This document shows positions 15,872 to 25,523 of a stretch of 64,000 nt of DNA, piece by piece. Position 1 is the stretch's first letter; every line of letters starts with the position of its first letter. Where the stretch lies: contig NZ_JBGOSH010000004.1 of NCBI RefSeq assembly GCF_041537925.1, positions 434,001-498,000 of the forward strand, in the 5' to 3' direction. The DNA comes from Ruegeria_C sp041537925 (GTDB lineage: Bacteria > Pseudomonadota > Alphaproteobacteria > Rhodobacterales > Rhodobacteraceae). The notes below the pieces were generated by a model. That model saw only the letters and a program-made list of their open reading frames with translations, did not search any database and was not told the DNA's origin. The position numbers and the translations under genes were made by a program.

Positions 15872-17923
15872 ATGCCCACATACAATACAACCATCAACAA
15901 TGCGTCTGATGTTACATTGCCGGATGGCAGCAATGTTTCTTGGGACAACGGAGAATATATCGACATTCTTTGGATGAATGATCCAACTAAGAATGCAATC
16001 TCCACAATGAACACGAGGTTGACCGGATCAGACTGGACGATAGATGCGGTCCGGTTTTCCTCGAATACCGAATTCACCAATATTCGCGATTTAAATGGTG
16101 CGGATGGGCGAAGTATTTCCTGGCTGAAACTGGGCCAGAATTCGGATGTTGATCTGATTTCGACGCGTATAAAACACATCGAAGGCAGCGATGGTAATAA
16201 GCACGACATAAAGCTGGGCAGCGCATCGACCAATAGCATCACGCTTTATGCAGATGCCAACAACATCACCACCGGCTCTGGATTCGTTGGTCAGATCGAA
16301 ACCGGCGGCAAGGACAAGATCACGGTGAATGGTGATGTAGGCCGGATAAACGCCGGTCGGCAAAACGATCAGGTCAAAGTATTGGATGGCAGGGTGGATT
16401 TTGTCGATATCGGCCGGGGCGTTGATTTGCTCGAGATTTCGGGCGAGGGCCGGGTGAAACTGGCGCAGGCCTATCTGGGCAACAATACATTCAAACTGAC
16501 GGATAACGCGCGCATTTTCCTACTGGATTCCTTTGATGGCAACAACACGGTCAATGTTTCCGGAGACGCCCGGATCGAAAGCGCGAAACTTGGAGGCGAG
16601 GGGGCAAACAATAAGCTCACCTTGAGCGGCAATGGCCGGATCGACGAATTGCAGCTTTCCGAGACGGATGGTGTGATGATCAACCTCTGGGGTAGCAGTC
16701 GGATTCGTCATTTGAACCTGTACGATACGCAGGATGCAAAGATAGCTGCCTCTGGTAACAGCCGCGTCGATATTATCGAGATTAGCGAGGCGAGCATGAC
16801 GCTCGACACCGACCAGCGCTGGTTCAACTACATATCAAGCTGGGAAAGCTCGAACACGCTGAATATCGGGTCCGGCGGCGCTGGACGTATTGTGATGCAT
16901 GCAGAAACCGCTCAGACCCAGACCATCAGGGCAGAGGGGTATGTTGATCATGTCGAAGTTGGAAACAATCAGAAGACCAAACTGACGCTTGGCGATGAGG
17001 GCGCTGGGACGATCAAGCTTGGCGACGCGAATGATGTGGTCGAAACAGGCAATGGCTGGGTCGAACTGATCTCAACACGTAACGGAAACGATTTCGTGCG
17101 GATGGGATCTGCTGGCGGCGGGTTGGTGCGTCTTGGAAACGGAAATGATACCATCGTCGTCAATGAAATGAGCTCAGACGAAGGTGTGAGCATCAACGGC
17201 GGATCGGGTGTCGACACGATCCGGTTCGTTCCGTTCAACAGTGGCGTGACCTTCGGGCTGAACCTAAACGGTGCCTGGCAGGATGTGTCCGATCCAAGCC
17301 TCGGTTATGTACAGGCGACTGGCATCGAAAACGTCTGGGGTGGTACCCGCGCCGACTTTTTGACAGGAGATCACAGGGCCAACGAACTGCGAGGCGTGGG
17401 TGGAAACGACACTTTGAATGGGCTGCAAGGTAATGACAAATTGATCGGCGACAACGGCAATGACCGTCTGATTGGCGGCGATGGCGCCGACAAGCTTTTT
17501 GGGGGAAACCAGAACGATACTCTTATCGGGAATGCTGGAAATGATTTGCTGAACGGCGGAAACGGAAACGATCGTATGTTCGGTAGCGTTGGAAATGATC
17601 GCCTGTTCGGTGGAGATGGCGACGACCGCCTCTTTGGAGGTGGTTGGTCAGACCGTCTCGAGGGCGGCAGAGGTGGCGATTTTCTTGATGGTGGGCCCGG
17701 TGCCGACACATTCCGATTTGGACTCATGTCGGGTGCGGATACGATTAACGGGTTCGAGGACGGCTTGGATCGGCTGGAGATCGTCGGTCAGGCGGGTGGT
17801 TTTGGCGGCCTGACGATCACCGATAGCGGCAATGACTTACTGATCCAGCACGATAATGGGTCGATCCTCCTGCTGGGTGATGCAGGACTGGTTTTGACCG
17901 GTGCGGATTTCCTGTTCCTGTGA
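15872..17923 (+). CDS. Secreted RTX-type calcium-binding protein with N-terminal beta-solenoid-like repeats
   Basis: 683 residues, acidic, without a Sec signal, as expected for a type I secretion substrate. Residues about 200-310 hold four to five imperfect repeats of 20-23 residues built on NNTxxxSGxARI (for example NNTFKLTDNARI, NNTVNVSGDARI, NNKLTLSGNGRI), which should stack as a parallel beta-helix. Residues about 508-612 contain roughly a dozen GGxGxDxLx nonapeptides (GDGADKLFG, GNGNDRMFG, GDGDDRLFG) that bind calcium. The C-terminus (FEDGLDRLEI to FLFL) resembles the C-terminal secretion region of serralysin-like RTX proteins. No catalytic motif such as HExxH is visible. No ABC exporter or TolC gene lies nearby, so export must use machinery elsewhere. 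Codon usage is more AT-rich than the neighbours. Confidence 0.88.
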   Translation: MPTYNTTINNASDVTLPDGSNVSWDNGEYIDILWMNDPTKNAISTMNTRLTGSDWTIDAVRFSSNTEFTNIRDLNGADGRSISWLKLGQNSDVDLISTRIKHIEGSDGNKHDIKLGSASTNSITLYADANNITTGSGFVGQIETGGKDKITVNGDVGRINAGRQNDQVKVLDGRVDFVDIGRGVDLLEISGEGRVKLAQAYLGNNTFKLTDNARIFLLDSFDGNNTVNVSGDARIESAKLGGEGANNKLTLSGNGRIDELQLSETDGVMINLWGSSRIRHLNLYDTQDAKIAASGNSRVDIIEISEASMTLDTDQRWFNYISSWESSNTLNIGSGGAGRIVMHAETAQTQTIRAEGYVDHVEVGNNQKTKLTLGDEGAGTIKLGDANDVVETGNGWVELISTRNGNDFVRMGSAGGGLVRLGNGNDTIVVNEMSSDEGVSINGGSGVDTIRFVPFNSGVTFGLNLNGAWQDVSDPSLGYVQATGIENVWGGTRADFLTGDHRANELRGVGGNDTLNGLQGNDKLIGDNGNDRLIGGDGADKLFGGNQNDTLIGNAGNDLLNGGNGNDRMFGSVGNDRLFGGDGDDRLFGGGWSDRLEGGRGGDFLDGGPGADTFRFGLMSGADTINGFEDGLDRLEIVGQAGGFGGLTITDSGNDLLIQHDNGSILLLGDAGLVLTGADFLFL

Positions 17924-17931
17924 TCCACAGA

Positions 17932-17954
17932 CGGGGCCGGACAACACGGTCCCG
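17932..17954. terminator. Possible terminator hairpin after the RTX gene
   Basis: CGGGGCCG and CGGTCCCG pair (8 bp, one G-T) around a 7-base loop, eight bases after the RTX stop. No T-run follows. The rest of the gap to 18214 shows nothing else convincing. Confidence 0.35.
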
Positions 17955-18214
17955 CCAGAACGACCGGTTCGTCGAGATTAGGTCATCATGGAGCGACGCA
18001 GGCCCCCGCTTGCTTCGCAACAGAAACCCACATTGACCGGCAGATACGGCAACACTTGTTTTGTGGGTCAATCGTGCCGATGCTCCTCAATTCTCGGCCC
18101 ATTCGTCACCGCCCTCGAGAGAGTGCAAATTTTGCAAGGCTTCTTCCCTTACCAAGATGGCGCGATTAGGGTTCAACGCGTAAAACCGCACTGAACCGGT
18201 CAAGGAGAAGACGA

Positions 18215-19018
18215 GTGGTGGAGAGGCTTTTTGGCGTGCCGATCTTACGGACCGCAGATTTTGAGATGATTCAAAATGCGTTGCGGCTTGGGTGGCAGGA
18301 CTATCGCAACGCTCCACTCTTCGGCGTTCTCGTTTCCGCGCTCTTTGTGCTTGGCGGCTGGCTGATCGTCTGGATCACCTTGCAGACCGGCACAACCTTC
18401 TGGTTGGTCCTGGCCGCGATCAGCTTTCCCATGCTCGGGCCATTCGCTGCTGTCGAACTTTATGAAGTGTCGCGGCGGATCGAGGCCGGCGAGCCGCTGG
18501 AATTCGGCGCAATCTTCTCGGTCATGCTGGATCAGGGCCGCCGTCAGCTGCCCTCGATCTGCGCCATCATCGTTGTGGTATTCTTGTTCTGGTTTTTTAT
18601 CGGCCACATGATCTTTGCCCTGTTTCTGGGGCTGACCACGATGACCAACATCTCGTCCTCGATGGAGGTGTTCCTGACCCTGAACGGGCTGATCATGCTG
18701 GCGATGGGCACGGTTGTCGGTGGGCTGATTTCGCTGTTGCTCTACATGCTGACGGTCCTGTCCATCCCGATGCTGTTGGACCGGGAACTGGATTTCGTCT
18801 CGGCCATGATCGCCAGCTACAAATACGTGGTTGCCAATGCCAAGGTGATGCTGCCCTGGGCGGGTTTCATCGCCCTGGCGACCTTTGTTGCGATGATCCC
18901 GTGGTTTCTGGGCCTGTTCCTGGTGCTGCCGGTACTGGGCCATGCCAGCTGGCATCTCTACAGCGCGATCTCGAATGACGCGCCCGCGGTAGACAAAGAA
19001 AGTCAAGAGAGCGAGTAA
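18215..19018 (+). CDS. DUF2189-type integral membrane protein
   Basis: 267 residues with about six hydrophobic segments (VLVSALFVLGGWLIVW, FWLVLAAISFPMLGPF, IIVVVFLFWFFIGHMIFALFLG, GTVVGGLISLLLYMLTVLSIPML, WAGFIALATFVAMIPWFLGLFL). The opening FEMIQNALRLGWQDYRNAP and the phrase PAVELYEVSRRIEAGE-like (FAAVELYEVSRRIEAG) are typical of DUF2189 proteins, an uncharacterised inner-membrane family common in Rhodobacterales. The start is GTG 18215 with AAGGAGA upstream. Its 3' end overlaps the convergent XRE regulator by 16 bases. Function unknown. Confidence 0.85.
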   Translation: MVERLFGVPILRTADFEMIQNALRLGWQDYRNAPLFGVLVSALFVLGGWLIVWITLQTGTTFWLVLAAISFPMLGPFAAVELYEVSRRIEAGEPLEFGAIFSVMLDQGRRQLPSICAIIVVVFLFWFFIGHMIFALFLGLTTMTNISSSMEVFLTLNGLIMLAMGTVVGGLISLLLYMLTVLSIPMLLDRELDFVSAMIASYKYVVANAKVMLPWAGFIALATFVAMIPWFLGLFLVLPVLGHASWHLYSAISNDAPAVDKESQESE

Positions 19019-19773
19019 CCCTCGCGCAGATGTTTAGACTGCAATGCCGAAAGCTGGCAGCGGGTGATCGTGCCAGAACGCCGCGCGGCTCTCATGATGC
19101 GTGCCCGATCGCGGCCCAGATGCTCGTAAATCACCGGTAGAGCCAGTTGGCAAATCGCGGCTTCTGGGTGGTGTAACACGTGGCCGGTCCATACCGGCGC
19201 CTCGGTTTGCGGCAAGCGCGTCAGGAAAGTGGCGGCAGCGCTTTGCGCGCCGCGTTGCGAGGTCACCAGCATGAGCCCACCCTCCTGGCAGGTGGCATAG
19301 CCGCGAAACTCATGGCGGCGACGGTGGGCGCCCCGCGCTGCATGGCCCCGGATAAAGACCCCGTCAGCTTGACGGAAGATCAAGATCAGCCTTGAAAAGT
19401 AACTGACCTGGTCGCCACCGGTGCGGCAGGTGACCTGATAGAGCCCTGAGGGCAGTGCGCCCTCTCTCAACGCGCCAGGCTCCGGTGTCAGATAACCCTG
19501 CAAGAAATCGCTGCCCGGCAACGGTGCGGGCCGGGAGATCGCCCCGACCGGATGCAGCAGAATACGCGCATCGGTGCCGAAGAAACTGCAGATCCGGTCC
19601 AGCACATCAGGGCGGGGAAAGCTCTCGCCCGAGAGATAGCGGTTGAACTGTGTCCGGTTGATGCCCAATTGGCGCGACAATTCCGAGATCGAGGGGTAGG
19701 TGCGGGACAATTGACGCAGATTGTCCCCGAATATCATGCGAAGTTGCGTCGGGGTCCGTTGTGTTCTTGGCAT
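19003..19773 (-). CDS. XRE-type helix-turn-helix transcriptional regulator
   Basis: 256 residues. The N-terminal HTH (about 10-70) reads LRMIFGDNLRQLSRTYPSISELSRQLGINRTQFNRYLSGESFPRPDVLDRIC in essence (recognition helix around NRTQFNRYLSG), with IxxFF of a Cro/C1 fold following. The C-terminal 170 residues are beta-rich with no Cys or His cluster, and resemble the conserved partner domain found with such HTHs in Rhodobacterales; ligand unknown. It converges on the DUF2189 gene (16-base overlap). The region upstream (19774-20050) is AT-rich and should hold its promoter. Confidence 0.85.
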   Translation of the reverse strand: MPRTQRTPTQLRMIFGDNLRQLSRTYPSISELSRQLGINRTQFNRYLSGESFPRPDVLDRICSFFGTDARILLHPVGAISRPAPLPGSDFLQGYLTPEPGALREGALPSGLYQVTCRTGGDQVSYFSRLILIFRQADGVFIRGHAARGAHRRRHEFRGYATCQEGGLMLVTSQRGAQSAAATFLTRLPQTEAPVWTGHVLHHPEAAICQLALPVIYEHLGRDRARIMRAARRSGTITRCQLSALQSKHLREGYSLS

Positions 19774-20050
19774 TGCTGATCCGGTCGCGGCAAGGAATGT
19801 TTGGCCAGAACCAGAAAATCGGGCCCAAGACCCGACCGATGACCGAAATGACTAACGATGACACGAAACGGCACCGGTGGAGGCGCCGCAACGACGCGTA
19901 ACCTAGCGGCAATCGGTCAAAAATCAACTATTTTGAGGTATTATGGATGCACATTTTTGATGATATGCACGTTAGGCGCAAACTGAAAGCCTGCGGTTTG
20001 ACCCGCTCCCTGCCGGGCGCGGGGCCGTCATTTGCCGTAAGCTGCGCGAC
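19774..20050. other. Intergenic region between the XRE regulator and ilvH
   Basis: This 277-base stretch contains the regulator's promoter region. The visible pattern is a direct repeat of ATGCAC (19945-19975 area) in an AT-rich tract. I see no ORF, hairpin terminator for ilvH or RNA gene with confidence. Confidence 0.3.
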
Positions 20051-20611
20051 TCAGTCGCCCCGCATCAGCGCCGCAACGCCTGTGCGGGCGATCTCGGACA
20101 GGCCCAGCGGCCGCATCAGGTCGGCGAATGCGTCAATTTTGTCCGGCGCTCCAGTGATCTCGAATACGAAGGAATTTAAGGTGCTGTCGACCACGCTGGC
20201 GCGAAAGATATCTGCCAGGCGCAGCGCCTCGACCCGTTTTTCACCGCTGGCCACAACCTTGAGCATGGCCAGTTCGCGCTCGACCGAGGCGCCTTCGACG
20301 GTCAGGTCATGCACGTCATGTACCGAGACAATCCGGCCCAGCTGCGCCTTGATCTGCTCGATCACCTGCGGGGTGCCGGTGGTGACGATTGTGATGCGGC
20401 TGAGATGACCGGCATGGTCCACCTCGGCCACGGTCAGGCTTTCGATGTTGTAGCCGCGACCCGAGAACAACCCGATCACGCGGGCCAGCACACCGGGTTC
20501 GTTTTCGACAAGAACAGCGATGGTGTGACGTTCCTGCACATCCGAAAAATTCGGACGTAGATTATAGGCCGAATGGCGCGTCGCGCCTTTTTTTATTTGT
20601 AGGGCAGACAT
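20051..20611 (-). CDS. ilvH: Acetolactate synthase small (regulatory) subunit
   Basis: 186-residue regulatory subunit that confers branched-chain amino acid feedback on the catalytic subunit. The N-terminal ACT domain (about 25-105) carries ERHTIAVLVENEPGVLARVIGLFSGRGYNIESLTV, the diagnostic valine-binding signature. The second domain follows (ERELAMLKVVASGEKRVEALRLADIFRA). A 24-residue N-terminal extension before the ACT domain is usual in Rhodobacterales. It lies 74 bases downstream of ilvB in the same operon, under the same attenuator. Confidence 0.96.
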   Translation of the reverse strand: MSALQIKKGATRHSAYNLRPNFSDVQERHTIAVLVENEPGVLARVIGLFSGRGYNIESLTVAEVDHAGHLSRITIVTTGTPQVIEQIKAQLGRIVSVHDVHDLTVEGASVERELAMLKVVASGEKRVEALRLADIFRASVVDSTLNSFVFEITGAPDKIDAFADLMRPLGLSEIARTGVAALMRGD

Positions 20612-20663
20612 TTACGTCCCTTTCTTACATCTCGTGACCAAGAATTTTCAAAAAAATCTTGGC

Positions 20664-20685
20664 AAATTTCTTTGAAGAAATTTGG
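20664..20685. repeat. AT-rich perfect hairpin between ilvB and ilvH
   Basis: CAAATTTCTT and AAGAAATTTG form a perfect 10-bp inverted repeat with a 2-base centre, starting immediately after the ilvB stop codon. It could stabilise or process the ilvB-ilvH mRNA. Not a terminator for the operon, because ilvH follows in the same direction. Confidence 0.5.
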
Positions 20686-22437
<1,752 letters not shown>

Positions 22438-22487
22438 CTGCTTTGCTCCATTGGCGACATCCGTGTCAGCTTTCGCTCCATCAGCAT

Positions 22488-22514
22488 AAAAAAAGCCCCC
22501 GAAGGTTCGGAGGC
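22488..22514 (-). terminator. Intrinsic terminator of the ilvBH attenuator
   Basis: On the minus strand GCCTCCGAA and TTCGGGGGC (one G-T pair) form a 9-bp stem followed immediately by seven Ts. It lies between the leader peptide and the ilvB start. A competing antiterminator arm (22513-22521 pairing with 22547-22555, GCGCATGGG/CCCATGCGC, 9 bp perfect) overlaps its 5' arm by two bases. Confidence 0.85.
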
Positions 22515-22539
22515 GCATGGGTTCGATTATGGTCTACCG

Positions 22540-22587
22540 TTACCGGCCCATGCGCGTGTGTCCTACGATGACTACTAGGGTCGTCAT
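22540..22587 (-). CDS. ilvBH attenuator leader peptide (15 residues)
   Basis: Translation gives MTTLVVIVGHTRMGR. The run Leu-Val-Val-Ile-Val (codons 22564-22578) consists entirely of the end products of the downstream pathway, the hallmark of ribosome-mediated attenuation. AAAGGAG lies 10 bases upstream of the ATG. The stop codon falls just past the antiterminator arm 22547-22555, so a ribosome finishing the peptide would mask that arm and let the terminator form. Stalling on the LVVIV codons when branched-chain aminoacyl-tRNA is scarce should free it. Peptide and hairpins are seen directly; the mechanism is inferred from the classical ilv/leu systems. Confidence 0.88.
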   Translation of the reverse strand: MTTLVVIVGHTRMGR

Positions 22588-22618
22588 GATCCCGAGGCTC
22601 CTTTAGCTGCGACCGGAC

Positions 22619-22645
22619 ATTATGTGCGCTTCCCGGGGGCGTCAA
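22619..22645 (-). promoter_or_regulatory. Probable sigma-70 promoter of the ilv leader transcript
   Basis: TTGACG (22640-22645) and CATAAT (22619-22624) on the minus strand are separated by 15 bases, slightly short. The expected start would lie around 22610, placing the leader peptide close to the 5' end, as attenuation requires. Confidence 0.5.
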
Positions 22646-22850
22646 CAGGCAATCAGATGAAAATCATACGCGAGATCGCGGTTTTTCGACATTTTGTTGC
22701 GCACGACGCTCTGTCTGCGACATTTCGTGCAATCAGAGGCGTTTGGCCACGCCGACACGGGCAAAGATTTCGCCGAAAACCGTCATTTCGCTGTCTGAAA
22801 CAGGCCAGAACGGGGCGAGTCGCGGTGTCAATTTGGGGCCGGGGACATTG

Positions 22851-23711
22851 ATGGAGCCTGCGATGGAACTGCATGAGATCGTGGATCTGGGCCGATACCC
22901 GCTGGATTGCCCGGGCAGCATGGCGCTGCAGCGCCTGGTGTCGGACCTGCAAGAGGAACTGGCCGAGGATGGCTGCGCGGTGCTGCCGGGATTTGCCCAT
23001 GGCAAGGGCGTCGCAGCGCTGGTGAGCGAGGCCGAGCGCGCGGCACCCGCGGCGCACCGGTCGTTCAACCGGACCAATGCCTATTTCACCCGGGACGACC
23101 CGCAACTGCCAGCCTCCCATCCGGTTCGGCGTTTCTACGAACGGTCGAACGCCTTTGTCCCGGCAGATACCTTTGCCGAGACCGGCCCGCTCAGGACGGT
23201 GTATGCGCATCCCGGTTTCCTGCCCTTCATCCGCGAAGTGCTGGGCGAGCCCAAGGACAGGTTCTATCGCTATGACGATCCGCTGGCGGATGTGATCGTG
23301 AACGTGGTCGAGAAAGGCCAGGGCTTTCCCTGGCATTTCGACACCAACACTTACACCGTGACGCTGGCAATCCAGAATGGCGAGGGCGGCGGCGAGTTTG
23401 AATACGTCCCCAACCTGCGCAACCCAACGGACGAGAATTTCGCCGGTGTCGCGCGGGTGCTGGAGGGCGACCGGCGTCACGTGCGGCAATTGGAGTTACA
23501 GCCCGGCGATCTGCAGATTTTCCGAGGCCGCCATTCCCTGCACCGCGTGACCGGGGTCGAGGGGGAGCGGAAGCGTTATGTCGGCATCTTCTCCTTCGTC
23601 GAAACCGAAGGCATGTGCGGTGGGATCGAGCGCACCCGGCAGCTTTATGGCCGTGTTCTGCCGCATCATATCGAGCGGGCAGGGCGGCGGGAGGACCAGT
23701 TGTTGGACTGA
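22851..23711 (+). CDS. 2-oxoglutarate/Fe(II) oxygenase-like protein
   Basis: 286 residues. FPWHFDTNTYTVTLAI contains the HxD half of an Fe(II) facial triad, and GRHSLHRVTG with a following ERKRYVGIFSF supplies the distal His and the co-substrate-binding Arg, in the order expected for a double-stranded beta-helix dioxygenase. The N-terminal region (LVSDLQEELAEDGCAVLPGF) resembles the opening helix and strand of phytanoyl-CoA/prolyl-hydroxylase-like enzymes. The substrate is unknown. ATG 22851 (GGGGA upstream) and ATG 22863 (GGAG upstream) are both plausible starts. It is divergent from ilvB, from which it may simply be separated by the ilv promoter region. Confidence 0.8.
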   Translation: MEPAMELHEIVDLGRYPLDCPGSMALQRLVSDLQEELAEDGCAVLPGFAHGKGVAALVSEAERAAPAAHRSFNRTNAYFTRDDPQLPASHPVRRFYERSNAFVPADTFAETGPLRTVYAHPGFLPFIREVLGEPKDRFYRYDDPLADVIVNVVEKGQGFPWHFDTNTYTVTLAIQNGEGGGEFEYVPNLRNPTDENFAGVARVLEGDRRHVRQLELQPGDLQIFRGRHSLHRVTGVEGERKRYVGIFSFVETEGMCGGIERTRQLYGRVLPHHIERAGRREDQLLD

Positions 23712-23913
23712 AGCCCGTTGGGCATTGGACGCCCGCGCGAGATTGTATTTTGAGGGTCCGCCGCCGTGATCCGGTTCTGCTTGGGGCCGATCAATGTTCG
23801 ACCTTCCAAAGCGAACTCAAAGCTGGCAATGCGTATGACCCTTGGGCTAGGCTTTTCTCGATCGTCATCTGATCACTCTTCACCCGAATGGACGATACAA
23901 GGACATGACATCG

Positions 23914-24345
23914 ATGCACTCCAAGATCATCTTTACAGGGGCCGTTTGCGTCGCAGTTACGCTTTCCACCCTGACCGCGTTCCCGGTTCAGGCCAAGGAC
24001 ACCGACGCGCTTATAGCAGGGGTTGCTCTTGGCGTGTTGGGGGCATCAATCGCGCATCACCACCACAAACATGGGTCACACTACCAGAAGCACCCCGACG
24101 TCTCTCCGGAAGAAAATGCAATCGGTCTCTGCATGCATCGCACCAAGACCGCGATGTCCAATCAGGGATATTACGCCGTGGATTTTGAACGCACGCTGTC
24201 TTACGAGACAAATGCGGACGGGATCGATCTCATTGATCTGGAAGTGGCACGCTCCAGCGACCGCAGCGATGATCGCAGCACCATCAAGGCCCATTGCGCG
24301 ATCCAAAACGATGCCGTCGTGAATTTCCGGTATTCGAGCTACTGA
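23914..24345 (+). CDS. Small secreted protein with a histidine-rich stretch
   Basis: About 143 residues: a Sec signal peptide (IIFTGAVCVAVTLSTLTAFPVQA), a Gly/Ala-rich segment, then HHHHKHGSHYQKH around residues 48-60 and two Cys residues in the mature part (GLCMHRTK and AHCAIQND) that could form a disulfide. The histidine cluster suggests Zn, Cu or Ni binding, but no metal transporter or metal regulator gene is adjacent. ATG 23914 has AAGGA at good spacing; ATG 23905 is too close to the same site. No family recognised. Confidence 0.7.
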   Translation: MHSKIIFTGAVCVAVTLSTLTAFPVQAKDTDALIAGVALGVLGASIAHHHHKHGSHYQKHPDVSPEENAIGLCMHRTKTAMSNQGYYAVDFERTLSYETNADGIDLIDLEVARSSDRSDDRSTIKAHCAIQNDAVVNFRYSSY

Positions 24346-24419
24346 ACACAGACGTGCCTACTGATTGAAGCCATTTACGGCATTTGGCTGAACCAGACGC
24401 CGTTACCGGGATTAAGCGC

Positions 24420-24497
24420 TCAGAACCGGCCGCCGGTTCCCTGTAGCACGCCGTGTAGAAGCGCCTAGCAGGTCGGCTTCGCGGTCTAGAATGTCCT
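24420..24497 (-). pseudogene. Remnant of the C-terminus of a second LuxR/NarL-type response regulator
   Basis: In the minus-strand frame the last 12 codons read HGVLQGTGGRF-stop, identical to the C-terminus of the intact regulator at 24876-25523. Over 69 aligned bases I count 49 identities. In the last 36 bases every difference is at a synonymous site (for example GGG/GGC, GTA/GTG, TTT/TTC). Further upstream the frame is broken by two TAG codons. Synonymous-only divergence indicates the copy was once a selected paralogue, now decayed to its tail. Confidence 0.7.
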
Positions 24498-24553
24498 ATT
24501 TAACAGTGGCTATGTTTTTGGCTGTCAATGAAGTGTTTCAACAACCCTGCAGT

Positions 24554-24784
24554 CTAACCCACTGGTATTAAGAAAAGAAGAGCCCAGAATAGTTGGAGGA
24601 GGTACACTTTCCAGCTTGGGTTTCGGGGTCCTACGGTTTGGTACATCCAGTAGTTTCGATGCTTTTTTCGAACCTCTTCGTATTGCTCGGATGTATGGAA
24701 ACTCCAATAGTCCCAAATCCGGAAACAAACTATCGGAAGTAACAGGACGATTAGGTTGTGGAACGGTGGAAGCAGATAGAACAT
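24554..24784 (-). CDS. Small AT-rich membrane protein, hypothetical
   Basis: 76 residues: a hydrophobic N-terminal helix (HNLIVLLLPIVCFRIWDYWSF), a charged aromatic loop (TSEQYEEVRKKHRNYWMYQTV) and a second hydrophobic helix at the C-terminus (YLLQLFWALLFLIPVG). The two-helix layout looks protein-like, but the ATG has no strong RBS. Base composition is clearly more AT-rich than the surrounding genes, suggesting acquired DNA. It lies between the regulator remnant and the intact regulator gene. No family recognised. Confidence 0.45.
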   Translation of the reverse strand: MFYLLPPFHNLIVLLLPIVCFRIWDYWSFHTSEQYEEVRKKHRNYWMYQTVGPRNPSWKVYLLQLFWALLFLIPVG

Positions 24785-24875
24785 AATCAGATTTCGCTTA
24801 CGAAATGGACATTTGAATTAAGGAATCTGCACCGATACGTCCTCATTGGGTTCAGTTCGAAAGGCCCTGTTGACC

Positions 24876-25523
24876 TCAAAACCGCCCGCCCGTGCCCTGT
24901 AATACCCCGTGTTCCAGCGCATAGCGTGTGAGACCGGCGGTCGAAGATATGCCCAGTTTTCGCTTGATGTTCTTGCGGTGGGTTTCGACCGTGCGGACCG
25001 AGATATCCAGCGCGATGGCCACCTCTTTGTTCGACTTGCCCTGCGCCAATTGCAGCAGGATCGTCTGTTCGCGCCCCGTGAGCGTTTCGCGGGTCTCGCC
25101 GTCCTTGGGCTCCAGTGATCCGCTGGCCCCGGTGCACAGATAGCGCTCGCCCCGCATCACCGCGTCGATGGCCTGCTTGATCTCATCAGTGGGCACGTCC
25201 TTGAGGATATAGCCCATCGCGCCATGGCTGAGTGCCGAGGAGATGTATTCGGAACTGTCATGCATCGACAGGATCAGGATGCGCATGTTTGGCGCGCGTT
25301 CCAGCAGAATTTCGGTGGCGCTCAGACCGCCCACGCCGGGCATGTTCAGGTCCATCAGGATCACGTCCGGTTGCAGTGCCAGCGCCTGATCGACGGCCTC
25401 CTGACCGTTGTTCAGGGTGCCGACCACGATGATGTCGTCATAGCTTTCCAGGATGGACTGGATGCCTTCGGCAACCATCGGGTGATCGTCGACGATCAGA
25501 ACGCGGATGGACGTATCGCTCAT
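24876..25523 (-). CDS. NarL/LuxR-family response regulator
   Basis: 215 residues. The receiver domain (1-125) has the acidic pair VDDHP, the phosphoacceptor Asp58 in VILMDLNMPG, the Thr/Ser switch in LILSMHDSS and the conserved Lys in YILKDV. The GerE/LuxR helix-turn-helix (about 145-205) reads LTGREQTILLQLAQGKSNKEVAIALDISVRTVETHR in essence. Its start overlaps the histidine kinase stop as ATGA, so the two form a coupled two-component system. The adjacent divergent TRAP transporter is the obvious candidate target. Confidence 0.95.
   Translation of the reverse strand: MSDTSIRVLIVDDHPMVAEGIQSILESYDDIIVVGTLNNGQEAVDQALALQPDVILMDLNMPGVGGLSATEILLERAPNMRILILSMHDSSEYISSALSHGAMGYILKDVPTDEIKQAIDAVMRGERYLCTGASGSLEPKDGETRETLTGREQTILLQLAQGKSNKEVAIALDISVRTVETHRKNIKRKLGISSTAGLTRYALEHGVLQGTGGRF

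Noticed and set aside
9100..19876. A shared 14-base string (ACACGAAACGGCAC) before amiC and near the XRE regulator
   Set aside because: Several exact 14-mers are expected by chance in a 64-kb window, and the flanks do not match.
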